Part shown: positions 11,604-23,812 of the stretch, in pieces
How the letters are laid out: every line of letters begins with the position of its first letter
Numbering within the stretch: position 1 is the stretch's first letter
NCBI GenBank assembly: GCA_902806595.1
Contig: CADCXC010000010.1
Location: forward strand, 310,001-374,000
Origin: Pyrenopolyporus hunteri
Taxonomy: Eukaryota > Ascomycota > Sordariomycetes > Xylariales > Hypoxylaceae
Length of the DNA: 64,000 nt
Direction of reading: 5' to 3'
Notes under the pieces: model-generated
What the model was told of the DNA's origin: nothing
What the model saw: the letters and a program-made list of their open reading frames with translations, nothing else
Database searches by the model: none
Translations under genes and position numbers: made by a program

Positions 11604-12190
11604 ATGGCTAGCACCGAGGCGCTGTTCTCGGCTTCTCTCATCTCAGCAGATGTTGCCCGCTCCTTGCCCAGCGGCTTTTCCATCCGGCCGCTGGAGAGGG
11701 GAGACTATAGCAAGGGCTTCCTCGACTGCCTTAAAGTTCTCACGTGGATGGGAGATGTTAGCGAAGCCGAGTTCAATGAACGGTACGACGAGATGGTGGA
11801 AGCTAAGGGCACGTACTACTTCGTGGTGATTGAGTACGAAGGCCGCATCGTCGGAACAGGCGCCGTGGTAGTAGAGAAGAAATTGTGCGTCCCCTGATCT
11901 TTCAAGGTTCAGTCCCTCTTCGGAATTCTTACGAGAGCAGCATACATCAGCGGGGTAAATGTGGCCACATCGAGGAAATTTCGATAGCCAAGGAGCACCA
12001 AGGCAAGGGCCTTGGTCTAAAGATGATCCAGGCCCTGGACTCCGTGGCCGTTAATTTGGGCTGTTATAAGAATATCCTTAATTGCGGCGCGCATAACGAA
12101 CCTTTTTACGTCAAATGCGGCTATCAACACTCCGGATTAGAGATGTCGCACTACTTCGAGGAAGAACGCGATTCTTATCATCGAGGTTAA
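11604..12190 (+). CDS. gna1: Glucosamine-6-phosphate N-acetyltransferase (GNA1)
   Basis: Acetylates glucosamine-6-phosphate with acetyl-CoA, a step toward UDP-GlcNAc for chitin and glycoproteins. Exons 11604-11884 and 11941-12190 give 176 aa, the usual size of GNA1. The acetyl-CoA loop is Q-G-K-G-L-G, in the context HIEEISIAKEHQGKGLG. The C-terminal FYVKCGYQ and Y-F motifs are typical. The 56-nt intron has donor GTGCGT; joining gives VVEKKFIHQRGKCGHIEE, which matches the family's continuous strand. The gene is intact and is single-function housekeeping. Confidence 0.92.
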
Positions 12191-13378
12191 ATCGGTTAGA
12201 AATGAGTTGCGCTCGATTCCAGGGGGAGATGAAAGGGCGTGTTTTGCTAGGAAGGGTGCCAAAAGATTAAAGATTTGGAATTTCCTACATATTTCCCTGG
12301 GGAATATGTGCTAATACTAGAGGTCGGTTTGAAGCTATGTATATGAATTGCTTACTGCGCCCCAAACAAGAAGACTTGCCGGCGAGCCGGGTCACAGCTT
12401 GCGCCTAGCTACGGTCGTCTGGTTCTAGGCTACTCAGGACATATTGTAGCCCATTCCCGCGCGCTACGAGAGGCATATTACAGAGTAGCGATAGTATTTA
12501 ACCAAATCGGCTACTGGGACTTCGTCCGACCTATAGTACTTTAGTGACAAGTCACCATCCTCTCGCGGACGCCAGCACGAGGCTAAACCTGTATTCTTAA
12601 GCGTATCCAGCCTGCCTGAGTACCTAAGTAATTGGAAACGTCGATGTATTGATTTGTCCTGGGGGTATAGTAGCCCCCTAGTTATGACAGATTCACCTTC
12701 GGTTTTCATCCTACAGTTGTGTCGTCCCTACCAGGTTCGGGTGACGGACCATGAAGCCGACAAGGCTATTGCTTACCTATGTTTGGTAGTATTGTTATTG
12801 GTAGGGCTGACTTAACTTTTGGTGAAGGCGAGATGGAGGAGTTGCCTTTGGGGTTCGCTAGGGATGGTCTTTTAGAGATTGGTTGCAAGTACGTTCTGAA
12901 TGCGTGGGGGGGTCACGGCTGAATCGCCTACCATTGCATGAATAATAGTTTACGTTGTGTGTGTTCCTGCATATTTGAGGTTACCTTACCTCGTGGGAGG
13001 CAGCAAATAGGAACCAGACGTGCCAGCCTCAAAGGTGTGGGCTGATGGTAAACCAACCGATGACATCGATATGCGCGTCATGTCTTGGCTGATCCGCGAT
13101 TAAGTACCTTAAGTGATGATGACGATAATATTATAATAAGTTATCAAGTAGTAAATGATGCAAATAGCAATAGCCGTCCGTGTCTAGAAGCCCCGAGGCT
13201 ATTTTATAGTCTTCCTACCCGATAACCGTCTCTGAAATAATTAAAGGTCCTGATACGCCCCTGTTTGCAGAAATCCGCGACGCCAAGTAGCCGGTCCGAG
13301 TCCTAAAGCCGAAGTACACATCTCAATCGTAGAGGCAAGCTGGCTAGTGTGAACGGGAATATCCCGAAGACCGAAAAA
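12191..13378. other. Intergenic region, no gene recognised
   Basis: About 1.2 kb without an ORF of interest. An antisense frame at 12464-12709 has no domain. It lies between convergent genes (gna1 forward, serine-rich gene reverse), so it mostly represents 3' flanks. Confidence 0.5.
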
Positions 13379-13785
13379 TCATTTCCCGGTATCTTCTCTT
13401 CTGCTGGTGTTTCCGTAACCCGGATGTGGGGCACCATCTTCATGGCCAGTGGCATGATAGTTGAAGACGGAGACATCTCTACCGCCGGTTCGACGGTGGT
13501 AATCAACCGTGTAGCCCCCTTTTAATAAAGTTAGTTACGAACATGGCCAGGGTATCATTGAAGGTAGTCCATACCGGCCTTAGAGTCTCGGAACTGTCCG
13601 TGGATGACGCTTGGGTCTGCGGAAGAGCTACCAGAACTGTAGGAGTTGGAACCGGCACTTAGGCCGGAGTAGCTGCTATGTGAGGACATGGTGTCGTATG
13701 AACTGGTGGATGCCGAAGAGTAGGAGCGGTCGTCCACAACGATGATGCAAGGGGAATCGGCTACCCTTTTGCTGGATGATCCCAT
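13379..13785 (-). CDS. Small serine/glycine-rich protein, two exons
   Basis: Not recognised. Exon 1 runs 13785-13575 and exon 2 13518-13379, giving 116 aa. The 56-nt intron has donor GTATGG, a strong ACTAAC branch site and an AAAAG acceptor. Splicing changes the reading from a premature stop to a new frame containing DYHRRTGG, NYHATGHEDG and HPGYGN. The N-half is Ser/Tyr-rich (SSYSGLSAGSNSYSSGSS), with no signal peptide or membrane segment. The good intron and the coherent, Gly/His/Tyr-rich composition of exon 2 support a real gene. Function unknown; probably disordered. Confidence 0.55.
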
Positions 13786-15998
13786 ACTAGAGCGGCAATA
13801 GCTATGATAGGAGAAGTGCAGAATCTCAGGCGGGATGCCTGGCGAAGGTGTTGGGCTTTTGATGGATTATCTTTATCTGTTGAAGAGGGGATAGAGAGAC
13901 AGATAGATATGGAAAGCCAGGGGACGGCGAGGAAGCATCTTGCCTTTTATATGTATATATAGAGAGGGAGAGAGTACCTAAGGAAATACTCTACCTATTA
14001 ACAGTCATAAGGGTAGCTAGTAGTCCGCGTAAAGGGAAGAGAAGGCAATCACATAACGATGGTAACTATCAGCAACACTCGGCGGCCGGAGCAGGCATGA
14101 GCAGTGCCTCAGACTGACCGAAACTAAGGCCGCCTCTGGCTAGAACGCAGCGTCAAGAAAGTCGATGCGCGTAGATAGGCTGAGGTGAGTCACTTTACCT
14201 AGACTTTAAGGCAGAAAGGGGGAGGGCGAAAAGAATGGTAGTGCTAAGACAGCAATTGGCCAATTCAACAGTTCAGCCATGAAGAAAGAAGAGTAGCAGG
14301 TGATGGAAGCCCATCGAGTATGACTGCACCGAGCGACGGTGGGGGAATATCTCGCAGGGGTTTGGGGCGACGTGACATAGCTAGGCCTAAGGCAGAGAGT
14401 ATGCCTAGAGGGAAGTTCTGAGATGGCTGTGCTATTATTCGTTTTATTGCTCATGAGTAGCATCGTAGATGTCCAAGGTGAAGGGGACGAGAGTGGCTGA
14501 CTGAAATGTAAGGATGTTAGTCACATTTGGGGGAATAACTCTTGGGGTGTTGCGAAACACCTTGCTACCTGTAGACCCTGCTACTTGTAGACCTTGCTGC
14601 TGTAGGCCTTCGTATAGGAATGTGAGGTAGGTACTGCGTCTGGACGTGTTGCTTCCTCTACGGTAAATGGGGGCAGAGAGTGTGCCTTCCCAAGGTAACG
14701 CGGGGGTTCCTGGGGTTTAGGGGACGGGTATAATGAATATATAAATAATACGCGTGTGTACTTTATACAGTGTCGAATATAAGGAAAACATATTATATGT
14801 ACCTAGGTAGGTACCACGATACATGTAGTTTATAAAAACAGGTGCTGCGAAGCTTACACGGTGTCAACTGCGCGATAAACATACTATCTACCTACATATC
14901 GTAGTTCGCAGCGAAACTGCCTAGGTAGGGAAACCAAAGGTTGTCATATAGTATTTATTAGGTACCTAGATCCATATAGTATTTGTTAAGCGTGGTATGA
15001 ACAGAGGCATACGAAGAGGCTATGCTAACCTGGTTTGGCGGCCGAATTCTCCGTTGGCTGCCTGCTTTTCGTTCCGAGTCCTTCGTAGGCCTATTATTCC
15101 TATGTACCTAGGTACGTGTACCTCAGTGGGTCCTACATGTACGTATACTGAGGTATAGGCGGACGGGCCTCAGACGGGTCTTAGAAAAGAGGTACATTAG
15201 TACACATACATAGTAGGTGTCAATGCCTATGATGTACGCATGCAACATCGGTATTTCAGCCACGACGGGAAATACAACCTACGTGTGTACCATCTGGAGA
15301 CTCTTCCCAGCTGACACCGGGACAGTGGCTCAGGTAAGTTCACCGAAACGCCGGCGAAATAGAAACTCAGGTGGCGAGGTGGTTTCGTACCAGGTATGTA
15401 AGAGGTACCTAACCTGGGTACAGATCTCTAAGATCAGCACCTCCAAGATTGCAGTGCGCGAGTGCGCCGTTGCGCAGTTAGTTTCATCCATGTAGGTGCA
15501 AGATGAGTACGGATTACGGCACCTAAAGTTGTTAGGCCCGTTCTGAGGCGGGGCCAGGCGGGCACCTTCTATACCTAGGTACCTATGATAGGTAGCCTGC
15601 GCGATAGGTATCTTCTTAATAGGTACCTAGGTACCCCGCCATATGGATGGCCCAGCTTCTAGTTATATGCATGTCTGGTAGGTATGTAGATATCCAGTTT
15701 CTAAATAGTAAGTGACCTACGCAAATAGGCATAGTATATGCATATATGTAGGTAGGTAAGAAATGCCCCTAAAATCCTACCCCAAATCCTACGCCGTCGC
15801 AAATTGATCGAAATGCGTGCTGATAATTTCGCTACCTCTCGTATATAACTAAACTAAATACACGACCCAAATAGACTGATATTTCTGTTGGCGGTCTCTC
15901 CCCTCCCTCCCAAATTCTCAGCAGGACGAGTACTCATACCACTTTGACCCTCGATTGGATCCCTATACATCATATAAACTCACAGTCAGCCTTGCAAC
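13786..15998. other. Gene-poor region rich in GGTACC palindromes
   Basis: About 2.2 kb. Frames at 14206-14463 (minus) and 15217-15495 (plus) show no domain. TAGGTACCTA-family copies lie at 14800-14815, 15571-15586 and 15619-15635, with more isolated GTAGGTA units. GTATATAAC at 15840-15848, about 150 nt before the FKBP start, is a possible TATA box. Confidence 0.55.
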
Positions 15999-16800
15999 AT
16001 GCAGCGTTTCCTCCTCTCCTTGTCCGTCGTGGCGTCCGTCGCCTTTGGCGCCTTGGCTTCGACCCCTTCCGAGCTTAAGATCGATGTGACTCTTCCCGTT
16101 GAATGCGACCGAAAGACAGAGAGGGGCGACAATATCCAGGTACATTATAGGGGCACGCTGGCTTCCAATGGGAACAAGTTTGATGCCAGCTACGACCGAG
16201 GCACCCCCTTCAGCTTTATGTTAGGAGGCGGTCAAGTCATCAAGGGGTTCGTCGCCGTAACCCCCCACCGCCACTCGTAGCCCATTACCGGATCCTAATA
16301 CGTATACAGGTGGGATGAAGGACTCTTGGATATGTGCATTGGCGAGAAAAGGCAAGAATACTCTCCCTTGCCGTGCTAATCGGCCCTTACGATTGAGGCG
16401 ATACCCCTCTGTGGAGTGTTGGATCGAAGCTGACGCCCTCTTAGGACTCTGACCGTTCCGCCCGAACTTGGATACGGAAACCGAGGCGTAGGGCCAATCC
16501 CGGCTGGATCTACCCTTGGTACGTAGCAATTGGAACGCCTTACCGTGATTATGTTTACGCGCTGATAATTAACGATTGCCAGTGTTCGAAACGGAGCTCA
16601 TTGGTATCAAGGGCGTTCCCAAACCCGAGTCCATCGTCACCAAGCCCACCAGCAGCGCCAGTTCGGCTGCTAGCGAAGCCTCGGAGGCGGCTTCGACCAA
16701 AGTAGCCGAGAAGATTGCAAGCAAGGTTGAAGAGGCCGCTGAAGTGGTTGGGACCATACTCGCCGATACCGACGACGTCCAAGAGCACAACGAACTATAA
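15999..16800 (+). CDS. fpr2: FKBP-type prolyl isomerase of the ER (FKBP2/FPR2 type)
   Basis: A peptidyl-prolyl cis-trans isomerase that assists folding in the secretory pathway. Exons 15999-16246, 16310-16351, 16445-16518 and 16583-16800 give 193 aa. Cleavable signal peptide (about 20 aa), then an FKBP fold with VHYRGTL, VIKGWDEG, PPELGYG, G-P-I-P and LVFETEL. Beyond the usual FKBP2 end there is a ~55-residue Ala/Ser/Glu-rich tail finishing in HNEL, an HDEL-like ER retrieval signal. Intron 1 has donor GTTCGT. Intron 2 (16352-16444) starts GCAAGA, a GC-AG intron needed to join E-K-R to T-L-T-V-P-P. All FK506-pocket regions are kept. Confidence 0.9.
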
Positions 16801-17937
16801 GCTATAAGCCGTCAGCGGTCGGCAGCTCTTTATTCTCGTCAATTCAAATTGTTGTCAGTACATAGAGGTTAACTTGCAAAATATCATTTTTAGCACGAGT
16901 TAATGAGTAATCTGCCGCTACTGCTGCTTCTTCTGCTCCTGCCACTGCGACATATATGTATATATCTAAGTGCTTACCTACATGTAAATCAAAGCTGCTG
17001 CCACGCTAAACAACAAGCCGAGAACTTAAAACTTTGAACTTTAAACTTGTCCATCCGCGCCTCCAGACGCTAGGCGACCCGAATTCATTTTATATAGTAT
17101 TATCCACCGAGGGGACGTTTGCGAAATATGGACCAGCCCTTGCAATAATACTCACGCATACATATACGCCAGATGCAAGGCCACCCAACGTATTCCAGGT
17201 AGGTACCTACCTATATATCAGTATAGATACTGTACTTTTTTTCCCCTTACATGTGGGTGATGCACATAATCTATATGTAGGTACATGTACATAGGTATGT
17301 ATGGATCTGTATTCGAAGGTGGGCTAGGGGTGGATAGTCGGGTATATGTAGACAGTTACACCGCAATTTGATGTCACACACGGCATCTTAATCCCGCCGT
17401 CTACTGGACAACCTTGCGCACCTTCTTTTCTTCAAAATCTTATCGTTTGCGCTTTCTCCGCGTGGATCATCTCTTCTGCGTTATACAGGTGGTGCTAACG
17501 TCGTACGAACCTTACCTGGTATATATGTACCTAATGATGTTGTGACGGATGGCTAGAACTTAAAACTGCCATTGATCTTTACCACATAACTTACCGACCG
17601 TCTTCCCGCCTTACCTCCCCAAGTACCCGGGTTTTCTCGTCACCTACACATCGTCAAGCACGTGTAGAGAGATAAGAGGGAGTGAACTTGGAGGTCACGT
17701 TCAACATAATTGGCGAGACCTAGTTGGGATTCTAATTGCTCAAGCATTATAATATTATAATCATCATGTTGCTCAATTAAATAAGCTTCTCGCTTTGCCA
17801 AGACCCTCTAACACGACGTCGCCTTCTTCTATATTTCTTTAAAGCGCCCCCTTGCCTTCTTTATTTTTATTTTATTTAATTTTTTTTCACTGCCCCTTCT
17901 CGCCCCGGGCTATTCATAGAGCGACGCTGCTTCGGCA
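16801..17937. other. Intergenic region upstream of trk
   Basis: About 1.1 kb without a recognised gene. A T-rich segment near 17855-17888 directly precedes the trk start. Scattered TAGGTACC units occur near 17198-17213. The frame at 17034-17294 has no domain. Confidence 0.55.
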
Positions 17938-20412
17938 ATGCGCGGGCTCCGATATCTTTTACCTCCAGTGAATTTCATCACAATACACTATGCCTACTTC
18001 ATTGTTGTGCCCTTGATATCATCCCTCGTGTTCTGGGGTTCCTCGAACCCCAAGTTCAGCATCTCGTATGTCGACAGCCTATTTTTGGTCACCTCTGCTA
18101 TGACGGAGGCCGGCCTAAATACTGTCAACCTCAGTCAGATGACTACTTGGCAGCAGGTGCTTCTCTGGCTCCTCATCATCATCGGCTCGTCCATCTGGGT
18201 ATCGATTTGGACGGTCTTGGTACGCAAGCATGCTTTCGAATCCCGGTTTGAAGAGATCGTGCGTAAAGAGCGGAAGCGTCGCCTTGAACGGCGCAACCCC
18301 AGTCTGACTCTTCTCCCTATCACCCACCGACTCAGGACCCTAGGCAGGAGTAGAACAAGGCCGGATACTAGCGAGGCCGCGTTCCCATCGGAACATGGCC
18401 GAGCTATTAATCTACCGGCCATATCCCAACCAAAGGATGGAAGGCTGTTATCCGCCGTCGTCCCTTCACGTAGCGAAACTGGCCTCTGTTCTAGCAGTTC
18501 CGTCACTCACCAGCGTACCGCCTCCGCTGCGGGAGATACCGTCCCGCCTTCTGGTCCCGCAGACGCTCAGGGGGATAGCCATGGGGCTACGGGCAACACC
18601 GACCACGTCGCATTTGCGGACGATCTTCGCGCTGGGGCTAAGTCAACGTCCATCGCCCCTAGCAGTGCTACTACACAAAGACACCTATCTAGTACCGACA
18701 CAGCCGTCAATCCTCGTAGCTACTTGAGGGGGCATAAAGTCGGTCGCAATGCCCAATTCCATGGTCTGACAAGCGAGGAACGGGAGGAGCTTGGCGGGAC
18801 CGAATATCGAGCTCTCAAGCTTCTCTCCATCGTTGTCCCGCTGTATTCCTTTTCTTGGCAGTTTCTCGGATGCATTTCGCTCGGAGCGTGGATGGCAAAC
18901 AACCTCCCGCAACCCGCCATGGATAATGCCATCTCGCCTTGGTGGAATGGTATCTTTAATGGCGTGTCCGCCTTTAACAATAGCGGCATGAGCGTCCTAG
19001 ACTTGAATATGATTCCGTACGGTAGCTCGTATTTCGTGCTAATTGTCATGGGAGTCATGATTCTCGCTGGAAACACGGCCTATCCAGTTTTCTTAAGGCT
19101 GTGTTTGTGGTGCAGCCGTAAGTTCAATATCCCCCTTCATCCAACCTCCTCGTTCTTTTCTGTGTTATTATACGGGGCCACCGTTAACCTAGGTTCTTAT
19201 AGTAAAAGTCTTGAAGTTAGTGACCTACCCCCAGGACTTAGTAGAATGGAAGGAAACGCTCGAGTATATCCTCAAATACCCAAGGCGTGTTTATACCAAC
19301 CTCTTCCCCTCACGGCAAACTTATTGGCTCGTTTTCATGCTCTTCGTGCTCAATGGTACCGATTGGATCGCGTTCGAAGTGCTCAATCTTGGCAATTCTA
19401 CTCTCGAGCAAACTCCCCTCGGCTCTCGTATCATCGATGGACTTTTTCAAGCTCTTGGTACGGCTCGTTTTAGCTCATACAAAGTCTACCAGCGCTAACA
19501 GTTGCTACAGCTGTCCGTTCAGGGGGTTTTTACGTAGTATCTATTCCGACACTATTTATTGGCTTGCAGGTGCTCTATGTTATCATGATGTTCGTCAGCA
19601 GTCCGATGTTTGCTTTCTCGTCACTAGATCTCTCTCGGAAGCCCTATTTATTCCTTCCAGTCTCGCCCCAATCTCTCTTCATAACAGTGTTTACGGAGTC
19701 AGCGTGACTCTTATCATCCAACAGTTTTTCAGAAACTCGCTTGTTAACATGAGGACGATACTAACATCCCGATCCTTATAGGTACATCTCGGTGTATCCG
19801 GTTGTGATAACAATGAGGCATTCAAACGTCTACGAAGAACGGTCTTTAGGCATATATGGGGATGACCCTACTTATAACAACATCCTCACACGCCCCATCT
19901 CGCGCGGTCAATCCAGTAGCAAGGGCCAGTCTCTAAGCCGCATGATTCGAGTTGCATTCGCGGAATGGTACGGGGTTGGGGCTGCACCGAACCAACGAGA
20001 AGAGAGCAGGATTAGCTTCATCAGCCATCAAATCCGTGGCCAGCTTTCTCACGATCTATGGTGGCTTGTGTTGGCCGTGTTACTGATTGTTATCATCGAA
20101 ACGAAGCATTTCCTCGAGGATCCGGTTGCGTTCTCAGTCTTTAACGTCGTCTTCGAGGTGGTATCCGCGTATGGGTGCGTCGGCATCAGCATCGGCCTAC
20201 CGAACGCCGCCTATAGCTTTAGTGGCGGACTGTACCCAGGTAGTAAATTGGTATTGTGCGCTGTCATGATAAGGGGACGGCACCGCGGCCTGCCAGTTGC
20301 TCTCGACCGTGCTGTCAGGCTTCCCAGTGATGACATGCACATAGTTGAAGAGGAAGATCATCACATTCGTAGATCGATATCAGCGAGACGGCCGAGTCTC
20401 GACATGATCTAA
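17938..20412 (+). CDS. trk1: TRK-family potassium transporter
   Basis: A plasma-membrane K+ uptake protein of the Trk/Ktr/HKT superfamily. Exons 17938-19117, 19203-19457, 19511-19589 and 19782-20412 give 714 aa. The acceptor at 19202 could be 19208 with the same frame. Four P-loops are seen: TEAGLNTV, FNNSGMSV, VRSGGFYVV (exon 2/3 join) and S-A-Y-G-C-V-G. A long hydrophilic Ser/Pro-rich loop (about residues 105-270) separates the first two pore units, as in yeast Trk1. Intron 3 is long (192 nt) and has donor GTTCGT; its removal yields VLYVIMMYISVYPVVIT. The C-terminus is short and acidic then basic. Confidence 0.9.
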
Positions 20413-21122
20413 TAACTGCTACCTATCAAAATAGACGGGATCTGCAAGTCGTCAGACACGCTTCCTAAGAGAATAGTGCCCACTAAAATTTCAATATAGC
20501 CAGTTCAGATATTGTCTCTGCGCACCCATATCCTTATTGTAATGGACTCCCTATCTCGGTATCTTCCCAGGTAGTTATTACAGCTAGGGACCCTCATTCA
20601 AATATGAATTCTTTGGGCATTCAAACAGGCCATGACCAGTATACAAGCTACCCAGCAGTATGGCTGATCTGGTAAGTCCGGGCAATGGTCGAATTGCGTA
20701 CGCGTGGGTGGTAAGCGATACCCACCACCCACCTAATTGATACCTGTTTGACAAGCCTGTTATGGATCCATAGGCTGGACGAAGTCCCGGTAACTGACCA
20801 GCCAGAATACAACCCACCTCCGGCCTCCTTCTGGTCTCGTTCAGCACATCCCCTATTCCATCATTGTATTCGCATACTTCCACGCATCGCGACCTATTCG
20901 AACGTCTAGCGACCCGTGCCACGAGTCCCTGGCCGCTTTATTTTTATAATAGGAGGTTAGATGGGAACAAAGCTTCAGATCGAGCAAGATTGAAGCTCAT
21001 AAGCAAAACCTCACCCTCAAGGCGAACGAAATAATGGAACAAATATGGCACTCTCGTTTTCTATTCTATACGAAGGTTTGCCATATAGGCGTATACATGC
21101 TATGTAATAAATAGGTAGGTAG
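20413..21122. other. Intergenic region between convergent trk and pol kappa
   Basis: No gene recognised. A 112-codon reverse frame (20584-20922) has no ATG and no domain, so it was left out. It probably holds the two 3' untranslated regions. Confidence 0.5.
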
Positions 21123-23339
21123 TCAACCGAAAAACAGCTTTGTTTGTTTCGGGTCTGCGGAGGTTGATCTTCGGCCCCGTCTCTTCTCGCCGCCACTTTT
21201 TATCCTCTTCGGTGGTGGTTGTCCGTCGGCCGTGGATCCCGGGCTGCGTACGCAGTCCCGCTGCACAGTGTCGCGGATAGTCTGCCTTGAGAGGCACAGG
21301 TCAATATGGTCGTTGAATAGGCGCTCATCGGTTGGCTGCGGCCGGCTGCAAATCGGACAGTCCCACCATTCCTCAGGCTCTCGATCCGGTGCATCTCTCT
21401 TGGGGTTGGGGACAATCTCCTTGCCATGATGGCGATGACTGTCATCCTCCAATATATGGGGTTCTTCCGATTTGGTACGGTCAGGACTAGGTTCGCGACT
21501 ACCATTCCTAGATATGTGTTCTAATACCCCCTCGGGGACGGCGTCTCCTCGGAATGTCTTGTTCACCCCTCCGTTGCTCGTTCCGTCCAACAACCCGTTA
21601 TTGTGATCTGCCCTTAGGGGCTTCAATCCAAAAAAGGCACGGGCGTTAGGTTTTTTGGTACTAATTAGATGGGTGCATCGGAGGCCCATCAAACGCAGCT
21701 TCATGCCCGGGACTTCTTGTTCCAATTTGGCCAGGATAGGTAACGAGTAGTTATACAGATCGTCCGCAGCACATATGGCTCTTGGTGTTACGACTTGCCT
21801 CGTCAAGACTTCGTATGTATGCAACTTCACCTTCAGGACCAACGTCCGCCCTTTGCATTCGGCTCTTCGCATATCCTTCTCTAAATCTTCGGCCGTCCGC
21901 CTGAGCTTTTCTCGGAGCTGTATTGGATCTGACATGTCTCGGAATGTACTCTCGGTCCCAACACTTTTCCGCTCATATTCTTCCGCAGGTTGCACCTCGG
22001 TTCTGCCTAACCCTAGATAACACGTGAGTAGAAACTCATATGTCTTCTCACCAAAAAGCTGGCGTCTACAGCAAATTAGCACCTCGCGCAAACAATGAAT
22101 TCATTCTAGCATATGGCCTATTCGGCCAAGAAAACAAGGGACGATGAGAAGGGCTGCTAGACCAAAGATATTTCAACATACTAGAGATGTGTTAGCCTTC
22201 CCGTATGAAACAAAATGATAATTCGAAATCACGATTTCAAAACAAGGAGACTGGGGGCATATAAACGGCAGAATCGTCATACGTACCAAGAATTGGCGAT
22301 GAGGGTAAATATCACCACACGTTTTGATGCCTATTTCCTGTAGTTCCCGTTCCAAAACCCGCCCAATTCCGTTCACCTTCCTCGTCGGCAGGGTTCGCAT
22401 GAAGGTCATGATGGAGTTACGATCGTTGGGCAGAATGTACTGACCGTTCGGCTTGTTTATGTTGGAACATATTTTAGCAAGCTTTGCGTTCGCGGCGATC
22501 CCGGCGGAGACGGTGATCCTGGTCTTCTCGTGGACTTCCTCCCGCATCTGTTGAACGGCATCCTCGGGCGTCAGGTCGTGCTCGAGACAGTATTCGGTGA
22601 TATTAAGATAAGCCTCGTCGATACTAGCACTCTCAAACCTCGGATCATACTGCGCCAGGACCTGCCGAACTTCCTGGGCTTTAGATGAGTACTTGTTGGA
22701 GTTGAGAGGCAAGATGAGGAGGTCCGGGCAGAGTTTCTTGGCTACGAAGCCAGCCATACCGCTCCGGCAACCATATTTACGAGCGACGTAGTTACAAGTA
22801 GTCAGAACACCGCCCCCAACGGCGAATGGAAGATCCTTGAGCTCCGGCCGGTCGAGCTGCTCGACCGCGGCGTAGAAGGCATCGCAATCAATATGAACTA
22901 TATATTGGGTCAGGTCGCGAGAGAGCTCGAATTGAGCTATAAGTTGATCGGCGGCACGGAGCTCGCGGGATAAGTCGAGTTTTTCTAGACGGCGCTTCTT
23001 CTCTAGAATCTGCTCGATCTTTTGGGTCAAGGTCTTGTCTTTGACTTCTTCGTGGTTAAAGAATTTGGATCCTTTCGAGGCATTATAGATAATCTCGGAA
23101 ACCTAAAGGGAGAGCCATGTTAGGAAAGGCCGTTGGTAGAAGGACCGAATACAGAGGGAAAATGAATTCCCAAAGGTGCCTACCTTGGATTGATCGACGG
23201 AATCTTGACCAGCCTTGGTGAGCGAAGGGCCCAGGAGGTGGTATTTAAGACTGTCGTGTTCGCGATCTACCATTTGTTTGTGCTCGTTTACCTCGGGCGC
23301 AATCCCCTCGGACTCCAGACCAGTAGGGTCACCAGCCAT
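21123..23339 (-). CDS. DNA polymerase kappa (Y-family, DinB type)
   Basis: A translesion polymerase that bypasses bulky N2-guanine lesions. Exons 23339-23184, 23102-22287 and 22058-21123 give 635 aa. Catalytic blocks: HIDCDAFYAAVE (metal Asp), Y-V-A-R-K-Y-G, and SIDEAYL (metal Asp-Glu). A helix-hairpin-helix follows (KVNGIGRVLERELQEIGI), then the little finger. The tail has a UBZ4 zinc finger, C-P-I-C...H...C, for ubiquitinated PCNA, and ends in a PIP-box-like QTKLFFG. Intron 1 is 81 nt (GTAGGC donor). Intron 2 is 228 nt; a small exon inside it cannot be excluded. The ATG at 23339 is preferred over an upstream in-frame TTG. Confidence 0.88.
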
Positions 23340-23812
23340 CCCAGATTCATGCCGCAAGTCGTATGAGATTCCTTAATTTAGGAAACCAACGATCGTCTTG
23401 GGGCGTTCCCGTCATATTCATGACGGTCGGACCACGACGCTTCGTTGCGGGGGGGATATGTGTACCAGGATGAGGGTATAGAAAGGACCCGCGGCGCGTT
23501 TCATTTCTGAAAAGGATCTGGATCTGGTCGCGCCGGCACGTGATGTTAATTAGGCAAGGTAAATCAATTAACTTCCCGTATGGCGGGGTCGCTGTATACC
23601 CCGCCAGCCCCGCTAACCGGTTACACCGTTAGACACGTATAGGTACCTACCTACCTAGGGAGGTACCTAGGTAGGTAGGTATCTAGTAGCATTACCGCGT
23701 CTAAGGAACCCACCTAACCCTATACCTTACATACAACATCTCTCCTCCCTCCCTCTCTCTCTTCTCTTTCTCTTCTCTCTCCCTAAACAAATAAGTAAAT
23801 TAAAGGAGCGGG
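23340..23812. other. Intergenic region with a strong TAGGTACC palindrome
   Basis: Promoter side of pol kappa and 3' side of the next minus-strand gene. One of the densest palindrome clusters (about 23638-23689) lies here, followed by a CT-rich tract at 23740-23785. Confidence 0.6.

Noticed and set aside
20584..20922. 112-codon minus-strand frame
   Set aside because: No ATG, no recognisable domain, and it lies in the 3' flanks of convergent genes.
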